A stretch of DNA of 64,000 bases from Marisa cornuarietis (GCA_004794655.1 SMMW01000614.1:4032501-4096500), one strand, 5' to 3'. Positions 1-12,163 are shown, counted from the first letter of the stretch. Notes: a model not told the origin generated them from the letters alone. Numbers and translations are program-made.

Positions 1-819
1 CTGTGCAGGATGCAGAACTTCCAGTATTACACTGAATTGATGTCTCCCTCCGTGGTACCACGATACCCAGTCGGTGCGGATCACGGGCTTTCCACCAACG
101 AACATTGTTGAAAGAATACAATATAAGAACCATTAAAGCGAGTTGCTTATATGTGAGCTCAGACTGCTGCGTAGTTCAAAACCACTGGCTTACTTTAATT
201 TCATTTAATCTCCTAATAGTAATTTTTTTAAGCCGTATCTAGATCCGTACTGCCGTGGTTAACAGCAAGAAAGAGAGAGATTTCCTTTCAGTCTATGGGA
301 GACAACTTACTGTTAGCAGTTTCAATCAAACTTTCTCATCCTGCTTACTTCCCCTAGATTGTTTTAGCAGCATACGAACACTTCAATTATGAACCATACA
401 TACAGTCAACTAATTACAACGCTATGTAAGTCGCCGTCACCGTCTTCGTCGTCGTATCATCATCATCATCGACAACAACAACGTTGCTTCTCTGTCTCCA
501 TAGCAACAGTAATAAGCTTGTAGGCTGGCAGGTATTTTCTCACGGGTAAAAAATAGGACATCCAAACTAAAACAAGAACATTCGTTTAATCACAAATACG
601 GGGCATCATCATCATCATCATCATCATCCAGTAGATATGAATAGATATGATCGTTCAAACATTGACAGAAAATTGTTTAAATATTTGAAATGTGCAAGCT
701 AGAACGTGATGATCGTTGGTTGGACATGGAGTAGAAACAGTTCCTTGGATAATTTGCTATTAGGTGGCATCTCGTCTCGGGTTTGCTGTTCTTTCTCCCC
801 ATGAGGCGCCTGTGTACAA
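1..819. other. Non-coding, no gene seen
   Basis: I see no supported exon here. The stretch holds short CAT/ATC trinucleotide runs (about 450-480 and 605-630) and otherwise unique AT-rich sequence. Confidence 0.5.
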
Positions 820-1144
820 AGTTATGAGACAGATTTCAGCCTTTCGTTCTGACCAATCGATGCAAAGGGCGCGAATCACTGGAGCTTGGCCTTTACGCTG
901 AGGACCATGACAAAAGAGTTCGCTTAGACTGACATTTAATTGCGGGTTTTAATCACACCTTAGGTCCGGGGACAGTGGGAGGGAGAGGTCAAGCGACGGG
1001 ATAACGATGGGCTGGCCGGGTGACGTCACGGTCAATCTTGACAACGGACCGAGTCTGTGAGCTCTGATGAGTGACGACAGGGGAGAATACTCAGCTGTCT
1101 TCAATCACTTAAATTAGCTTTACTTGAAGGCTGTGAGCTGCTAT

Positions 1145-3374
1145 GAGGCCTGTAAAGTTGACGTCATCACCTGCGAGTGACTTCCCTTACTTGGGGTAAA
1201 CAAAGCCGCCCACGAAGCCGCCAGCTTCGTGAGATTCGAAAACTATAAGACCAAGACATTATTGAGCTAGTGTTAAAAATTCTGAATGCGCCATATGCTA
1301 AATATGGAAATAAATTAGTAAGTCGATCGCATTTTTTTCATTGTTAAAAGTCCATGTGTGCTAGTTCTGTTACTTATCCAAGTACACAACTGTCAATTAT
1401 GTTTACAACAGGTGACAGATGAGTCGCCTATACCGAAATCACTTGATCAATTCTTTAACAACGCCTTTGCACCATGGGTCCTCCTTAAGCTCATATTCAT
1501 ATTAGTCTAACTCTGTGGTATATAAAGATGATAATATTTTGTACTATGATATAAATATCTTACTTAAAAGATTATATTATCCATCCTGTTTTGTGGAAAA
1601 TATGTGGTAAAAATCGGATGAACTGAATTTTAGATGTAAGGTAAGGTCTATAACTTTGTGTGTTCTTGTTTTGTATTTTTAACAAACATTGATAATCAAT
1701 ATAAATTTAATATAGCATTATTAATAGTTCATCACAGTTTAGATTGTCATATATAAGCATACAAATCAAGATATATATATATACAGGGAGACACTAAGAT
1801 AGAACCCTGACATTTAACCTACTGTAATTAAAACTGACCCATGGATTTCAGAAGTTTTTAAGGGTGGATGAACATTCAATTAGAATATTCTACTCTTAAC
1901 ATTAATTGTAAAAAATGTTATGATATAAGACAAATTTTCTCTAAAAATAACTGATGATTTTAATAGTCCTCCTAAAGCTTAACTTTAAAGAAGAAAAATT
2001 CATAAGCCTTAATCAAAACCAAAACCAAAATGGTTAGTTGATCCTAACTGCAGGATTTAAACAGATGGGAACTAGTTCCAGGCTTCTTTCCAAACATCTT
2101 TTAACATTTCCTAGACAGGTACTTTTACAATAGAACATAAAAACAGTACATTGATGATAAATGATTTGAACAAGAGATCTGTAGCATCATGAGATGCTGC
2201 TCTTTCTGTCAAACAATACAAGTGACAATTGAAAAAAAAACTGACAAACATCTATATGTGTAAATGAATATATTGATGAAGATCTATGTGTTTCTATCAA
2301 CCAGTGTGTGTGTGTGTGTGTGCGTTGCGCTGAGTGTTGTGTGTGTGTGTGTGTGTGCATATGCAAAAGTAAGAGACAAATAAGCAACATAAAAGTGCAA
2401 AGTAAAAAACAAGCTAAAATATCTTTTCAGAAGTAACCATAAATTTTAATTTGCAGATAGTTTGCAGATAAGCATTGAACCCGTGCACTGCAAACTGTCC
2501 AACTTTATGACCTTTTTAGACTTAACAAAACTCTCCTTGAATCTTGTGTTGTCATTTTCAAAAGTCACCAAAGTGTTTTATTTAACAATAGTGATTTAAC
2601 ATTCGTAAAATAATTGACTATCACACGATTCGTACCCAAACAGACAAAAAGAAACTAAGCTTATGACTTGAAGGATAAATGTAGGTTTTTGTAACTTTAG
2701 AGAAGTAGTGTGAATGAAAGGACCACATATCAAAATTAATTAAACTGATATGTTAGTATTTTATATTACCAGTTTTTACTAGATCTTGCAGTCAGAAAAA
2801 TGACTAAATTTGGGGTACTGCATGATGCAGTCTGCAGTCTTTTTTTCTATTTTGTTTTTCTATTTCCTTTCTATGAAATATTTTATGCTTGTTTTGAACA
2901 AACCGTACAAAATGAAGAGCCTTTCCATGAAATAAAATATTCATAGAATAAGATAAGTATTTTTTCGACTGTTGTTGCTATTAAATAACAGGCACATACA
3001 GCTGGTGTGGCCAATATTTTGACTAACCTACATAAAAGTCTTGAAGGCAATGAGACGGTATTCTTTGAGTTGGCGCCACTTACTATCAGTAACTATGTAA
3101 GTGAACTACAACTGTGACAGTATAGGGACTTTTAGTAAGTTGTGTTGATTTATTAGCCAGCTTAAAAAAAAACAAAAAAACAAATGAATGTAGATTATTC
3201 CACATAATATGACCGTGTATTTTTCACAGAAAAAAATCGTGTGAAAACAGCTTTTAAATGCTTAAAAATGCGATGCTGTCTCACTGACAGCACACAGCCG
3301 CTTAGTCTTGATCGTGTTTGTTTACCTCAAGTAAGGGCAAGTAACTCTCGCTCACATCAAACCTTACAGGCCTA
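1145..3374. mobile_element. Non-autonomous TIR DNA transposon (about 2.2 kb)
   Basis: The ends are imperfect inverted repeats of about 60 bp. The left end (1145-1205) starts with gaggcctgtaaag and runs to ggggtaaacaaagc; the right end (about 3314-3374) reads gtttgtttacctcaag to cttacaggccta. Between them there is no long ORF, only AT-rich sequence and a GT microsatellite at about 2305-2360. The related repeat at 10.7 kb reads straight across the same position (gagctgctattgcaacctg, about 10757), giving an empty site. The target duplication is ambiguous (gctat/atagc flanks). The superfamily cannot be named without a transposase. Confidence 0.6.
2305..2360. repeat. GT microsatellite
   Basis: Two runs of (GT)n interrupted by gcgttgcgctgagtg. 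The apparent minus-strand His/Thr-rich ORF is produced by the repeat. Confidence 0.9.
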
Positions 3375-4147
3375 ATAGCAAAAAGTTTACCTCCTGCTGT
3401 TTCGTGTCAAGGTGTCCAGTAAAGGTCGACTTGACGCGCTAACCGTTACGTCGAGAGAGTAACTCCCTTACAGAGAGCAATTATCTTCAGGCAGCGCAGA
3501 CACATGAAGATAGTGGTGCTTTACAAAAGCCATCTTTCTTACACGATATTTATACTTCATGACCTCTGCCTGACATCTATACCACATGACAAATTTTCTC
3601 CAAGTCTGTTTCTTCTTACTTTTTCTTCATTTTGTCTCCGATCTTTATAGTCTCTGTATCACTAGAGGTTGTCCAGTGGCGCAGCGGTTAGCTGGGAAGT
3701 TGGGAAGTCTGCTGTGCTAAAGTTATCAAACCAGATAATGTACAGGCCCTCCGCCTGTATCCCCCCCACACGATCACCTTCTCTCTTGGCTCACTACGCC
3801 AAACTCACGCACCATCATAACAGCGCGAGATCACTAAGAGACGGTTCCTTTTCCAAAACGACCTGCCTAACCTGCCAATATATTCTACGCAGTTGTAGTT
3901 TAACTGTACTGTTAGCTGACTGCTAAACATTTAGCCTTCCGCTAGTTACGTACAGAGCACGTGGTCACCTTTGCTTTATAGGAAACGCAGGTTCGGAGAT
4001 CTAACATAACTGACCTCCCCTCCTCATCTGAAATAATAAAACTTAAACGGTGAACAGGATCACGTGATCTTACGGTCGTCGGGGAGGGGGGATTATGTGT
4101 TTATTTCGGCGTCAGCTTCCGTGCTGGTCTCCCATCTGTTTTCCCTC

Positions 4148-4635
4148 GCAGCTCTATACACTGTTAGCCCTAGCCAGCTCTATACACTGTCTGTCCTAGC
4201 CAGCTCTATACACTGTCTGTCCTAGCCAGCTCTATACACTGTCTGTTAGTCCTAGCCAGCTCTATACACTGTTTGTTAGTCCTAGCCAGCTCTATACACT
4301 GTTAGTCCTAGCCAGCTCTATACACTGTTTGTTAGTCCTAGCCAGCTCTATACACTGTCTGTTAGTCCTAGCCAGCTCTATACATTGTCTGTTAGTCCTA
4401 GCCAGCTCTATACACTGTTTGTTAGTCCTAGCCAGCTCTATACACTATCTGTTAGTCCTAGCCAGCTCTATACATTGTCTGTTAGTCCTAGCCAGCTCTA
4501 TACACTGTTTGTTAGTCCTAGCCAGCTTTATACACTATCTGTTAGTCCTAGCCAGCTCTATACACTATCTGTTAGTCCTAGCCAGCTCTATACACTGTCT
4601 GTTAGTCCTTACCAAGCTAGATACATTGTCGGTTA
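4148..4635 (+). repeat. 30-bp minisatellite
   Basis: Tandem array with consensus unit cctagccagctctatacact followed by gtctgttagt. The first units are shorter variants; from about 4325 the period settles at 30 bp with c/t and c/a changes. Because 30 is divisible by three, long ORFs with a repeating decapeptide appear in more than one frame. These are artefacts, not genes. Confidence 0.95.
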
Positions 4636-4989
4636 GCCATCTACATAAGGAAAAAGGACGCCATTTACGAGTTTTGCAGACAGACTAGTGAGTGCCTCTT
4701 GAGCTTGACAAATTGTCGAACTATCTACTTGATAATTCGTTATCTCGTCACTGTTATCATTACCCGTACGTACTTACTGGGCTATTACTCATTACACGTA
4801 ATCTCTTAGCAAACATCTCATCCGTTTTCTTGTTATTTCCTACAATATTGTCCAGATGTAATGCATTCACGAGTAAAACTAAATAAAAGATGAGCAAATG
4901 TGTGTCATTGCGGATAGAACGAAGGTAGAAAGGAGTAGAGTATCATCTAGGTATAGCGAGGGGGTGGGTAGGTGAGTGGGAAACAGGTG

Positions 4990-5590
4990 TTTTACATCGA
5001 GACAGCAACCACACACAGGTGCCACAGGCAGAGAAATAAGCAGTGTGCCCGAGACGAGATCTGGAAATTCTCACTTTATTCTCGCCAAACGAATACAGCT
5101 AACCGCTGCGTCACTGGACCACCTCTAGAGATACAGAGACTATAAGGATCAGACACAAAGAAATCAAAAACAAGAGGGAACAGATTGGAGAAAAGTTCTC
5201 ATGTAGTATAGATGTCTCGTAGTATAGATGGCTTTTGTAACGCTTCCCTTGCTTCAGGTGTCTGCGCTAACTGAAGATAATTGCTCAGTAAAGCTAATTA
5301 AAGTGCTTGAAGCCTGGGAGCATTCTCCCTTGTCCTCACTTCTAATCACACAGGTCAAATGTCATAATTGACCGTGACGTCACTCGGCCACACATCTCTA
5401 ACCCGCCGCTTGACCTCTCCCTCTCGCTGTCCCCGCTCCCCAGGTGTGATTAAAACCCGCAATTAAATGTCAGTCTAAGCGAGTTCTTTTGTCATGGTCC
5501 TCAGCTTCAAGGCCAAGCTCCAGTGATTCGCGCCCTTTGCATCGATTGGTCAGAACGAATTGCTCTTTGTAAACTGTGCGCTGATTGGCC
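4990..5590 (-). repeat. Outer dispersed repeat, copy 2, inverted
   Basis: Reverse-complement match to the repeat at 820-1144 plus 3375-3715. The tRNA-like box A lies at about 5090-5115 on the minus strand, and the block ending in gattcgcgccctttgcatcg at 5525-5545 mirrors 855-875. It lacks the internal portion between the aagctaattaaagtgct and gcaattatcttcag blocks, an internal deletion of roughly 120 bp relative to the other copies, and it does not carry the 2.2-kb insertion. Confidence 0.6.
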
Positions 5591-5864
5591 GCCCTGTCAG
5601 TCTCGCTGCTCACGGGAAAAGGAACAATCGATGATTGCCTCCGCAATGAAAGATTGCAAGGGGAGCATTTTACAAACCAGTTTATATCTGGAGGGTCAAG
5701 CTGAACGATCTTGTGATTAACAGGAAACAGAAGTCAATATTTGTCTCAGCCTCCTCACTTCTCCATCACCCGTGACTATAGTGTTGCAGCTCCTAAACTC
5801 CAGAGAACGTTTTCTGGTCTGCATTTTCTGGGAGATTTTGGCGAGAATTGCTGTTTGTGAAAGT

Positions 5865-7874
5865 ATGGTTCACAACCTCAACAAGGCCATCGTGAGTAAC
5901 TGCCATCCAACCACTGACGCTTCTGTTGTGCATTACATTCTACGTCACTGCAGCACCTGAAGTAGCGGCTTCGCCAGTGCAACGCACAGGTCATTGAAAA
6001 TCTTCAGTTTGCTTCTACAATACAGCGTGCAGGTGACCCAAGTCTACACCTTTTACTTCTGAGGTACAACCGTAAGATCGTTATTGTCTAGTCACGGTAC
6101 AGTGAACACCGTACTTCTCTGCAGCCTCCAGCTGTGCAACTACGTCTGTCAAACGTTTTGGCAACATTTCTAGCGGTGTTACTGCAAGCAAATCTGTGTT
6201 TACATCATTTTGCTTTGTAACATCAAGCAGTGGTATATCAAACGTGTGTAGACAACAGCTTCATTGGTGATCACCAAGAAAGTATCCACCGCATCTTATG
6301 CAAAGTGGACACAAGAGAACTGGGATCGTGCGTCATAGAAAGTCATCAGTAATTTGTTTCTTTCGCTCCCAAACTTGAAGAGACTTGTAAAGATGGAATG
6401 CCACCTCATCAAACTCCTCTCGAAGAAGAGGGTAAAACATCGAGCCTCAGAGAAGTCTCAGAAATCTACGTCGGGTACAAAGCAAAATAACACGACCTGG
6501 AGACATGAGTGCAACGTCCGGGCGTCAAGTCTGGACTCAACCTCTACCAGGTCATGTGACACAGCCATCGACAACCTCATCCATCATCTAGACGACGTGG
6601 GACAGGCTCTAGAACGGACGTTCAAGGAAGTGGACAACATCGGTAACTTGATGTACATTAACGTCGCATAGCAACACGTAATCGCACAACGTCCGCAAGT
6701 CCTGTTGTTTTGTTTGTTTCTTTGTCTCGTCTACACAATCACATGCGAGGGTTAATCTTTATTCGACATCAGATGTTATGTTTTCTGTGGCTTGTTCTAA
6801 CAGCCGTATACATATTTTAATATATATTCGTCAATATGTCACTTATAGTTGAGCTTGTCCATATTACTACGCCAAAGGACAATGTTATACTATTGTTTTA
6901 CTAATGTTTTTTCTTGTCCAGATGCCTCAGTGTGCAGACTTCGTTTTGCTTTCGAGAGCCACAGTGTGAACTGTCACCGTTACATGTCACGCATGTGCAC
7001 GGCAAAGATAGCACGTGAGGCATGCTGCAGGGCACAGTTGCAGAAATGGCAGGAGCTTTGCCAGGGCATGTTGGTGAGTAGAGCGAGTGAGCTCCAACAT
7101 TTTTTCCTCTAAGAATCGATATGTATGTACAACATGTTTAGGCTTATCTGTACGTGTATCGTTTACAGCAGTGTAAAGATATGATGAGAAAGTCGATGTC
7201 ATCTTTGAATCTGGTCGATCAAACGGTAAATCACTTGTTACCAAATCAATCTTCTTTTTTTTTTGGAAGTGGGGGGGTCGGCTAACATTGCTCCCGTCTT
7301 ACGTCATTTCTTTTTGGGTGTGACACCTGTTTATAAGGCTATACGAACTCGTTGAGTTAGCTGCTGATTCAGCATAAAACATCAACCACTGGGAAATAAA
7401 TCCAGTTGATATGTTAATATGCATCTATGTCTGTCTGCTAACAACCAAAATGCATTTTGTAACTGCACGACTCCTCTGGACGGACAGGAAACTCACATGG
7501 AGTCGGTTCATTAGGCTGATGGTCAGTGAACTCGAACAGAGAGGTGAAGGTCGCTGGGGAGCGTTAATTAGATTACGTCATTCGTTTCCTTAGGTAAAGA
7601 AGGTTTGCTGAGATAATGTCAACATCGTTGTTTACCTCTACAGGAGTTGTACTCCAGCATCCATCAGTCTGCACTTGCCGTGCAAAGTGGCGACCCGTGT
7701 AACACACCCGGGGTGGTGGTCTCCAGTCCAGACCAAGCGACTTCTGTGTTCTTAGGGCAGCTGAACAGGATGGCAACCTTGCAGACCGTTATACATCGGC
7801 TGGATCCAGGAAAAGATGCCAAGGCTTTTGTCGAGAAGTGGATCCTCAAGCAAAGTGAAGATTATAGCGGTTAA
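5865..7874 (+). CDS. Unrecognised four-exon gene, 223-aa helical protein
   Basis: Predicted CDS join 5865-5891, 6381-6642, 6922-7073, 7644-7874, stop TAA at 7872-7874. All junctions are phase-consistent: donor gtgagt at 5892; acceptor cttgaag after a strong pyrimidine tract; donor gtaact at 6643 (phase 1); acceptor tcttgtccag; donor gtgagt at 7074 (phase 0); acceptor ctctacag. The ATG at 5865 has A at -3 and G at +4. The first exon may extend back to an acceptor at 5789, in which case 5790-5864 is 5' UTR or extra coding. The N-terminus is basic (KKRVKH), then a Ser/Thr-rich stretch, then an amphipathic helical part (IDNLIHHLDDVGQALERTFK), a Cys-containing helical exon and a C-terminus ending KQSEDYSG. 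There is no signal peptide or membrane segment. I do not recognise the family and assign no function. Its last exon is duplicated at 41.3 kb. Confidence 0.55.
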
Positions 7875-7897
7875 TTGTGAGAGTGGTAGCTTGCTTA

Positions 7898-7903
7898 TGC
7901 AGC

Positions 7904-7934
<31 letters not shown>

Positions 7935-8045
7935 GAATGCATGTGTTTTGTATACATACAAGACTGAAGTGAACTGAGATTTTATCTTCACGTTGTTTCC
8001 GCAATATTTCTAGAAAATGGCGTTTAAGAAAAATGATAATATTAC

Positions 8046-8127
<82 letters not shown>

Positions 8128-8210
8128 TGTGTGTGTGTGTTTTACGCGCGTGTGAGTGTGTATGTGTGTGAGAAATACTGAGAGAAAGACGGAGAGAGAG
8201 ACGACGTGCG

Positions 8211-8268
<58 letters not shown>

Positions 8269-8310
8269 TGAGTGTGAGAGAGAGAGAGAGAGAGAGATTG
8301 CAAGACTAAT
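7898..8310 (+). repeat. Compound GT/GA microsatellites in the 3' UTR region
   Basis: (GT)n at about 7903-7930, 8051-8108 and 8208-8270, with (GA)n tracts at about 8107-8128 and 8277-8297. The apparent ORFs here on both strands are repeat translations. The duplicate at 41550-41780 has much shorter arrays. Confidence 0.9.
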
Positions 8311-8447
8311 GGTATATATCCTCCAAATGAGGAGTAAATATAGTGACGAAGCGCTGGGATTGAAAAGAGAGCGAAGAGTGATAGAAGAAGAGATATTCAA
8401 CCACCCAAATATTATTTTGTCTCAAATTACATTTTTCAATGTTCACC

Positions 8448-8453
8448 AATAAA
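8448..8453 (+). promoter_or_regulatory. Polyadenylation signal AATAAA
   Basis: Canonical AATAAA (caccaataaattc) about 575 bp after the stop codon at 7874. It is the likely 3' end signal of the four-exon gene. It is conserved in the duplicate at 41930-41935. Confidence 0.4.
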
Positions 8454-8689
8454 TTCTAGAGTGTATCAGCCCGCTTTCGACTTTTATTTTGTCAGAGAGT
8501 CGCATTGAACTTCTTTTCGAATGTTCGACATTTTTCACACCTCTCAACCTTCTCAGTCAGTCAGTCTTTCACCGGTGACTAATTGCAGATGGCGACCAGT
8601 TGTGCTGGTCTGCTGGTACTAATTACAGGAAGCAAACACATGAAGAAATTAACTCACATGGGCCTGATTAGTAACAGACAATAGTAACC

Positions 8690-9116
8690 CAACTCAGACT
8701 GCAATGACCGTGATTGTTGCCTATTAAAGTTTGATGTGCCAGTCTGTTGAGTGAATTCGGTTTGCACCTTTTTATTTTTATTTTTTTAACTTCGTCGAAG
8801 TTTGTAAATAAAGTTTGAATCTGTAGGGCTGTATTCCAAAATTTGCCGTTTCATTTTCTGGGCAAAAAATTGCTTCTTGAAGAAGACAGCCTGAGCGATG
8901 TTTCTTCATCTGAGTACAAATACTACTGGCGCGCAACAGAACTCTCCGGTGTAGGAGAGTAATTTTCTTCTGCTTTCTTAATGGCAGGGTAGAATTCCAA
9001 TGTGTGAAAGCTTATATTATGAAAACTAAGCATAAGTATGTACTCCTATTTTGGAAATTATTTTAAAATGAATTAAACCCGATCATAAAAAATGTAGCAT
9101 TCGTCTTGACCTTTAA
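8690..9116 (+). repeat. Part of a dispersed element also found at 32.1, 42.2 and 50.9 kb
   Basis: Shares blocks such as ctgtattccaaaatttgccg and ggagagtaattttcttctgc with about 42180-42650 (+), 50880-51300 (+) and 32090-32480 (-). Only the distal third of the fuller 32.1/50.0-kb element is present here. Confidence 0.7.
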
Positions 9117-10139
9117 CCCTCTTACAGCCGTGAAAATTTTATCGCGTTAACCACACGGACCCCAAACCATTTTGCCATTCATTTTCATGATGAAAACGCA
9201 CACATTGTGTAAATGCAATACCTATTTGATTAAAACACGAAAATCCGGGTAATTAACATGTACCACAAATTACAAGACATAGTAACGTGACAAAAAGATA
9301 CGAAGAGTTTGTATCGCAAGGTTTGGTCAGACTTTTCTTCCTAAATCTCTAAGAGAAAACTGATAACATAATGTTTTGATTAGGCCTACATTCTGATTGT
9401 CACAAAAGTCAAGATTATTCAGGCAGAAAAATCTGATTACTGCCGAGCACGAACTTTGCATGAACTCCACATGAAAATCTCCCACAACAACCGCAAGTTT
9501 CTTTAACTTTCTTGTCGTTCGATGTTGGGCAAAAGAAGCAGCGCTGTGGCTTTCTTGGCAATGGAGTTGTATTCCGTGCACCTGTTGAAGGCTGGGAACG
9601 TGATGGAGCTCATGTATGGTGTATAGTCAGGGCTTCTACTAAGGCTAAATTCTTTGGGGTCCCAGGGACCCCTTCTTTAGATTTCTAAAGGGTCCCAGGC
9701 TAACTCTAAGGGTTCCCTTTACAATTTGAAAAAAAAAATCAACGATGATTTTAACCACGTTGTCAACGACATCTTGGAAATTGATTAATTGGAAGTTTTT
9801 CCGGTAAGGGTAAAAAAACTCAGTGCAAGGGAAGTTACTCTCACCTTGTAGCAGACGACAACAATAGATCGGGCTACGATGTCAGACACTACACTTACCC
9901 AATTTTGTATCTGTTCTTGGCCCAAATTTGACGAAAATTGAAGGGGTCCTCCGAACTTTTAATGCGTACTGTACGCAATTGTTTTGCGTTAGCAGAAGCC
10001 CTGTAATTAAAGTGTATAGTGTATAGTGTGCCCTATTCTCCCCGGAAATTCTTCTTCCGTTGATTTTCCAAGTGCAACAAGTTCCATATTCATCAGGAAG
10101 ATTCGCCTTTTGTGACTTTTGACGAGTTGCCACTCGGGG
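9117..10139 (-). mobile_element. piggyBac-like element remnant
   Basis: The element starts at TTAA followed by CCCTCTTACAG (9113-9127) and may end at cggggTTAA (10135-10143), matching the TTAA target and CCC-type termini of piggyBac elements. On the minus strand near 9430-9590 one frame gives a Cys-rich stretch (PQRCFFCPTSNDK, then ETCGCCGRFSCGVHAK). This resembles the C-terminal Cys-rich domain of piggyBac transposases and lies near a terminus as expected. No catalytic core remains. The right boundary is uncertain. Confidence 0.4.
9628..10003. mobile_element. hAT-like MITE (376 bp)
   Basis: TIRs are cagggcttctactaa at 9628-9642 and ttagcagaagccctg at 9989-10003 (one mismatch). Left flank tgtatagt recurs on the right at about 10013-10020 after 9 extra bases, a possible displaced 8-bp target duplication. 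CAGGG-type ends and an 8-bp duplication are typical of hAT elements. It sits inside the piggyBac-like remnant. Confidence 0.6.
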
Positions 10140-10624
10140 TTAAAGAAAAACTCCAAACACTGTAGGCGTTCAAGGCGCTGACATCTAGCATTTGTAGGAG
10201 ATTAACATCGGCCATTTTTTGTCTTTCGTTTTGTTGTATAGCAGCAAGTCACTAGGTCTACTCTGTCGACGCCACCTTAGTCTTATTGTAGTCAAAAAAT
10301 CAACTGAGGCTTTTCTCTACCGATTGATTATGAGAAGTCCTAAAAGTAATTACTATATTGTCTTTCTTTGAGAAATAAGAAGCCAGCAGCCCATGATCAT
10401 GAAAAGATAAAAGTGCAGTATTTATTTGCCTCCCTTTTGTTTCTGTAAGAGCACGTGGAATCTCTTTTTGTGGTTTTACGAATGGTCCCTAACAAGGTCA
10501 GCTTTTTAGCAAGAAGTTTTTCTCCCAGCCCAAAGCTTGTGAAGAATTTCTCACTTGTTACCGTCCTTCCACTATTTTCCCACCAAGAGATTATGCCCAG
10601 CACAACTCTTTCACCCCGGATCTG

Positions 10625-11060
10625 TTGATCTAAATCACACCTAGGGACCGGGAACAGCGGGAGGGAGAGGTCAAGCGACAATGGACCGAGCCCGTGTGAT
10701 CTGACTCTGAGGAGTCCTTAAGTCAAGCACTTTAATTAGCTTTAATTGAAAGCTGTGAGCTGCTATTGCAACCTGATTACCTCCTGCTGTTTCGTGTCAA
10801 GGTGTCCAGTAAAGGTCGACTTGACAGTTCGCGCTCACCGTTACGTCGAGAGAGCAACTCGCTTAAAGACGGAGCTTCAGGTAGCGCACACGCCTGAAGC
10901 AAGTGGGCCGTTACAAAAGACATTTATACTATACGAGATCTATACTACATGACACCTACATGATATCTTTACTTCATGACAATTTATCTCCAAATCTGTT
11001 CCCTCTTTCTTTGTTTTCTTCGTTTTTTCATTGATCCTTATAGTCCCTCTACCTATTTCT
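10625..11060 (+). repeat. Outer dispersed repeat, copy 3 (uninterrupted)
   Basis: Runs from cacacctagggaccgggaac through cctgctgtttcgtgtcaagg to ccttatagtccctctacc. It matches 950-1144 joined to 3390-3660 and so gives the empty-site reference for the 2.2-kb insertion. The ORF at 10746-10952 lies within the repeat and is not supported as a gene. Confidence 0.65.
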
Positions 11061-11484
11061 GTCGGTACTTCTTACTTCTCAAAAATATATATTTGAACTT
11101 TGAACTAAACGTACTCCATTACATTACCTTGCCGAGTTAATGACCCAACATATATAACTGTTTCTTTTAAATTACAGGTAGTGTTGTATGTGTTCTTTAA
11201 GTTTACGAGTTCTTAAGTGCACAAACTTCAATGAGAAAATTTAAAAAAAGGATACCTACTATGATTGTAAAGGTGGCAGTTTACGAGGACCATGTGCTTA
11301 GAGGTAATCTCAGTACGTGCGATTAGTTGACCTGAATGTTACCGTTGTTGTTGTGTTAATTACACAGTCTGTGCTGATTTAGTGGAAGTAATAGTTCGTA
11401 CTGCTATATTAGAAGTATTAAGCACTGCTTTGTTATTAATAATGATAATTATTCAATATATGTTTTATCCAGTTTTAATTTCTT

Positions 11485-11620
11485 CGGACATCTCCAGAAT
11501 CGGCTGGTGAACAGCGAGACATCAATGAACTGGCAGCTCCATCTCTGACCTCTGTGACCTCGGCTAATTCCTCAACAGGACGACATAAGGAGCTTAGAGA
11601 TGTTCAAAATATCTGCATAT
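11485..11620 (+). other. Exon-like segment, low support
   Basis: After a possible acceptor (gacatctccag, about 11497) an open stretch reads SAGEQRDINELAAPSLTSVT and continues to a TA repeat. The following 200 bp (to about 11800) resemble 40890-41095, the sequence after the relic CTLD exon. No partner exon in matching phase was found, so it may be decayed sequence. Confidence 0.2.
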
Positions 11621-11825
11621 ATATATATATATATATGTTTACAGTTTGACCTAAAGTGATACTCAAATTTGTTGCATTTTGTGTTTATGTTTTGGATTTC
11701 ATGTTCTGGTTTAATTTTAAATATTATTAATGTCAAAGAATAACCGACCCGTCACATTTCTAATACATAAAGTTAACATTTCCTCAGCTTTGTAAATAAA
11801 TGGTTCCATTTAATTTAGAGAGAAT

Positions 11826-11944
<119 letters not shown>

Positions 11945-12163
11945 AAAGGCATAGATTTCTGCACGCATTTTTATCTTTCTGATTTTGCAGTTTGTTTTAT
12001 TTTTTGACAAAGATCATCAGATCCTGACAAAAGCAAATTCTGGTCTCCACCAAAGAAAAAACTTTAATTACAAAACAATCTTCAGCGACGTGTAACGTTA
12101 TCGTAGTTGGCTCACAAAGTTTAAAACGTTCAAGACAGTTAACACGCATACAGCTCGAGTCAA

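Larger units (their letters stand above)
820..3715 (+). repeat. Outer dispersed repeat, copy 1, split by an inserted TIR element
   Basis: The left part (about 820-1144) and the right part (about 3375-3715) together match one continuous repeat seen at about 10625-11060 and, in reverse complement, at about 4990-5590. Shared landmarks are the block around 950-1010 (gggagggagaggtcaagcga) and the block around 3390-3440 (cctgctgtttcgtgtcaagg). The right end carries a tRNA-like box A (tggcgcagcggttagc near 3677), which suggests a Pol III-type head. No clear box B follows, so SINE origin is tentative. Confidence 0.6.
7533..9165 (+). repeat. Segmental duplication, left copy
   Basis: Collinear and closely similar to about 41183-42703, starting with cgaacagagaggtgaaggtc. 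It includes the last exon of the four-exon gene, its 3' UTR and a further piece of dispersed repeat. The match resumes at about 12164-12688 against 42702-43400, so about 3 kb present here is missing from the right copy. Confidence 0.85.

Noticed and set aside
4329..4688. 119-codon and 83-codon ORFs with repeating decapeptides
   Set aside because: They are translations of the 30-bp minisatellite in different frames; no splice context or domain.
7752..8452. ORFs rich in His/Thr or Cys/Val
   Set aside because: Produced by GT/GA microsatellites in the 3' flank.
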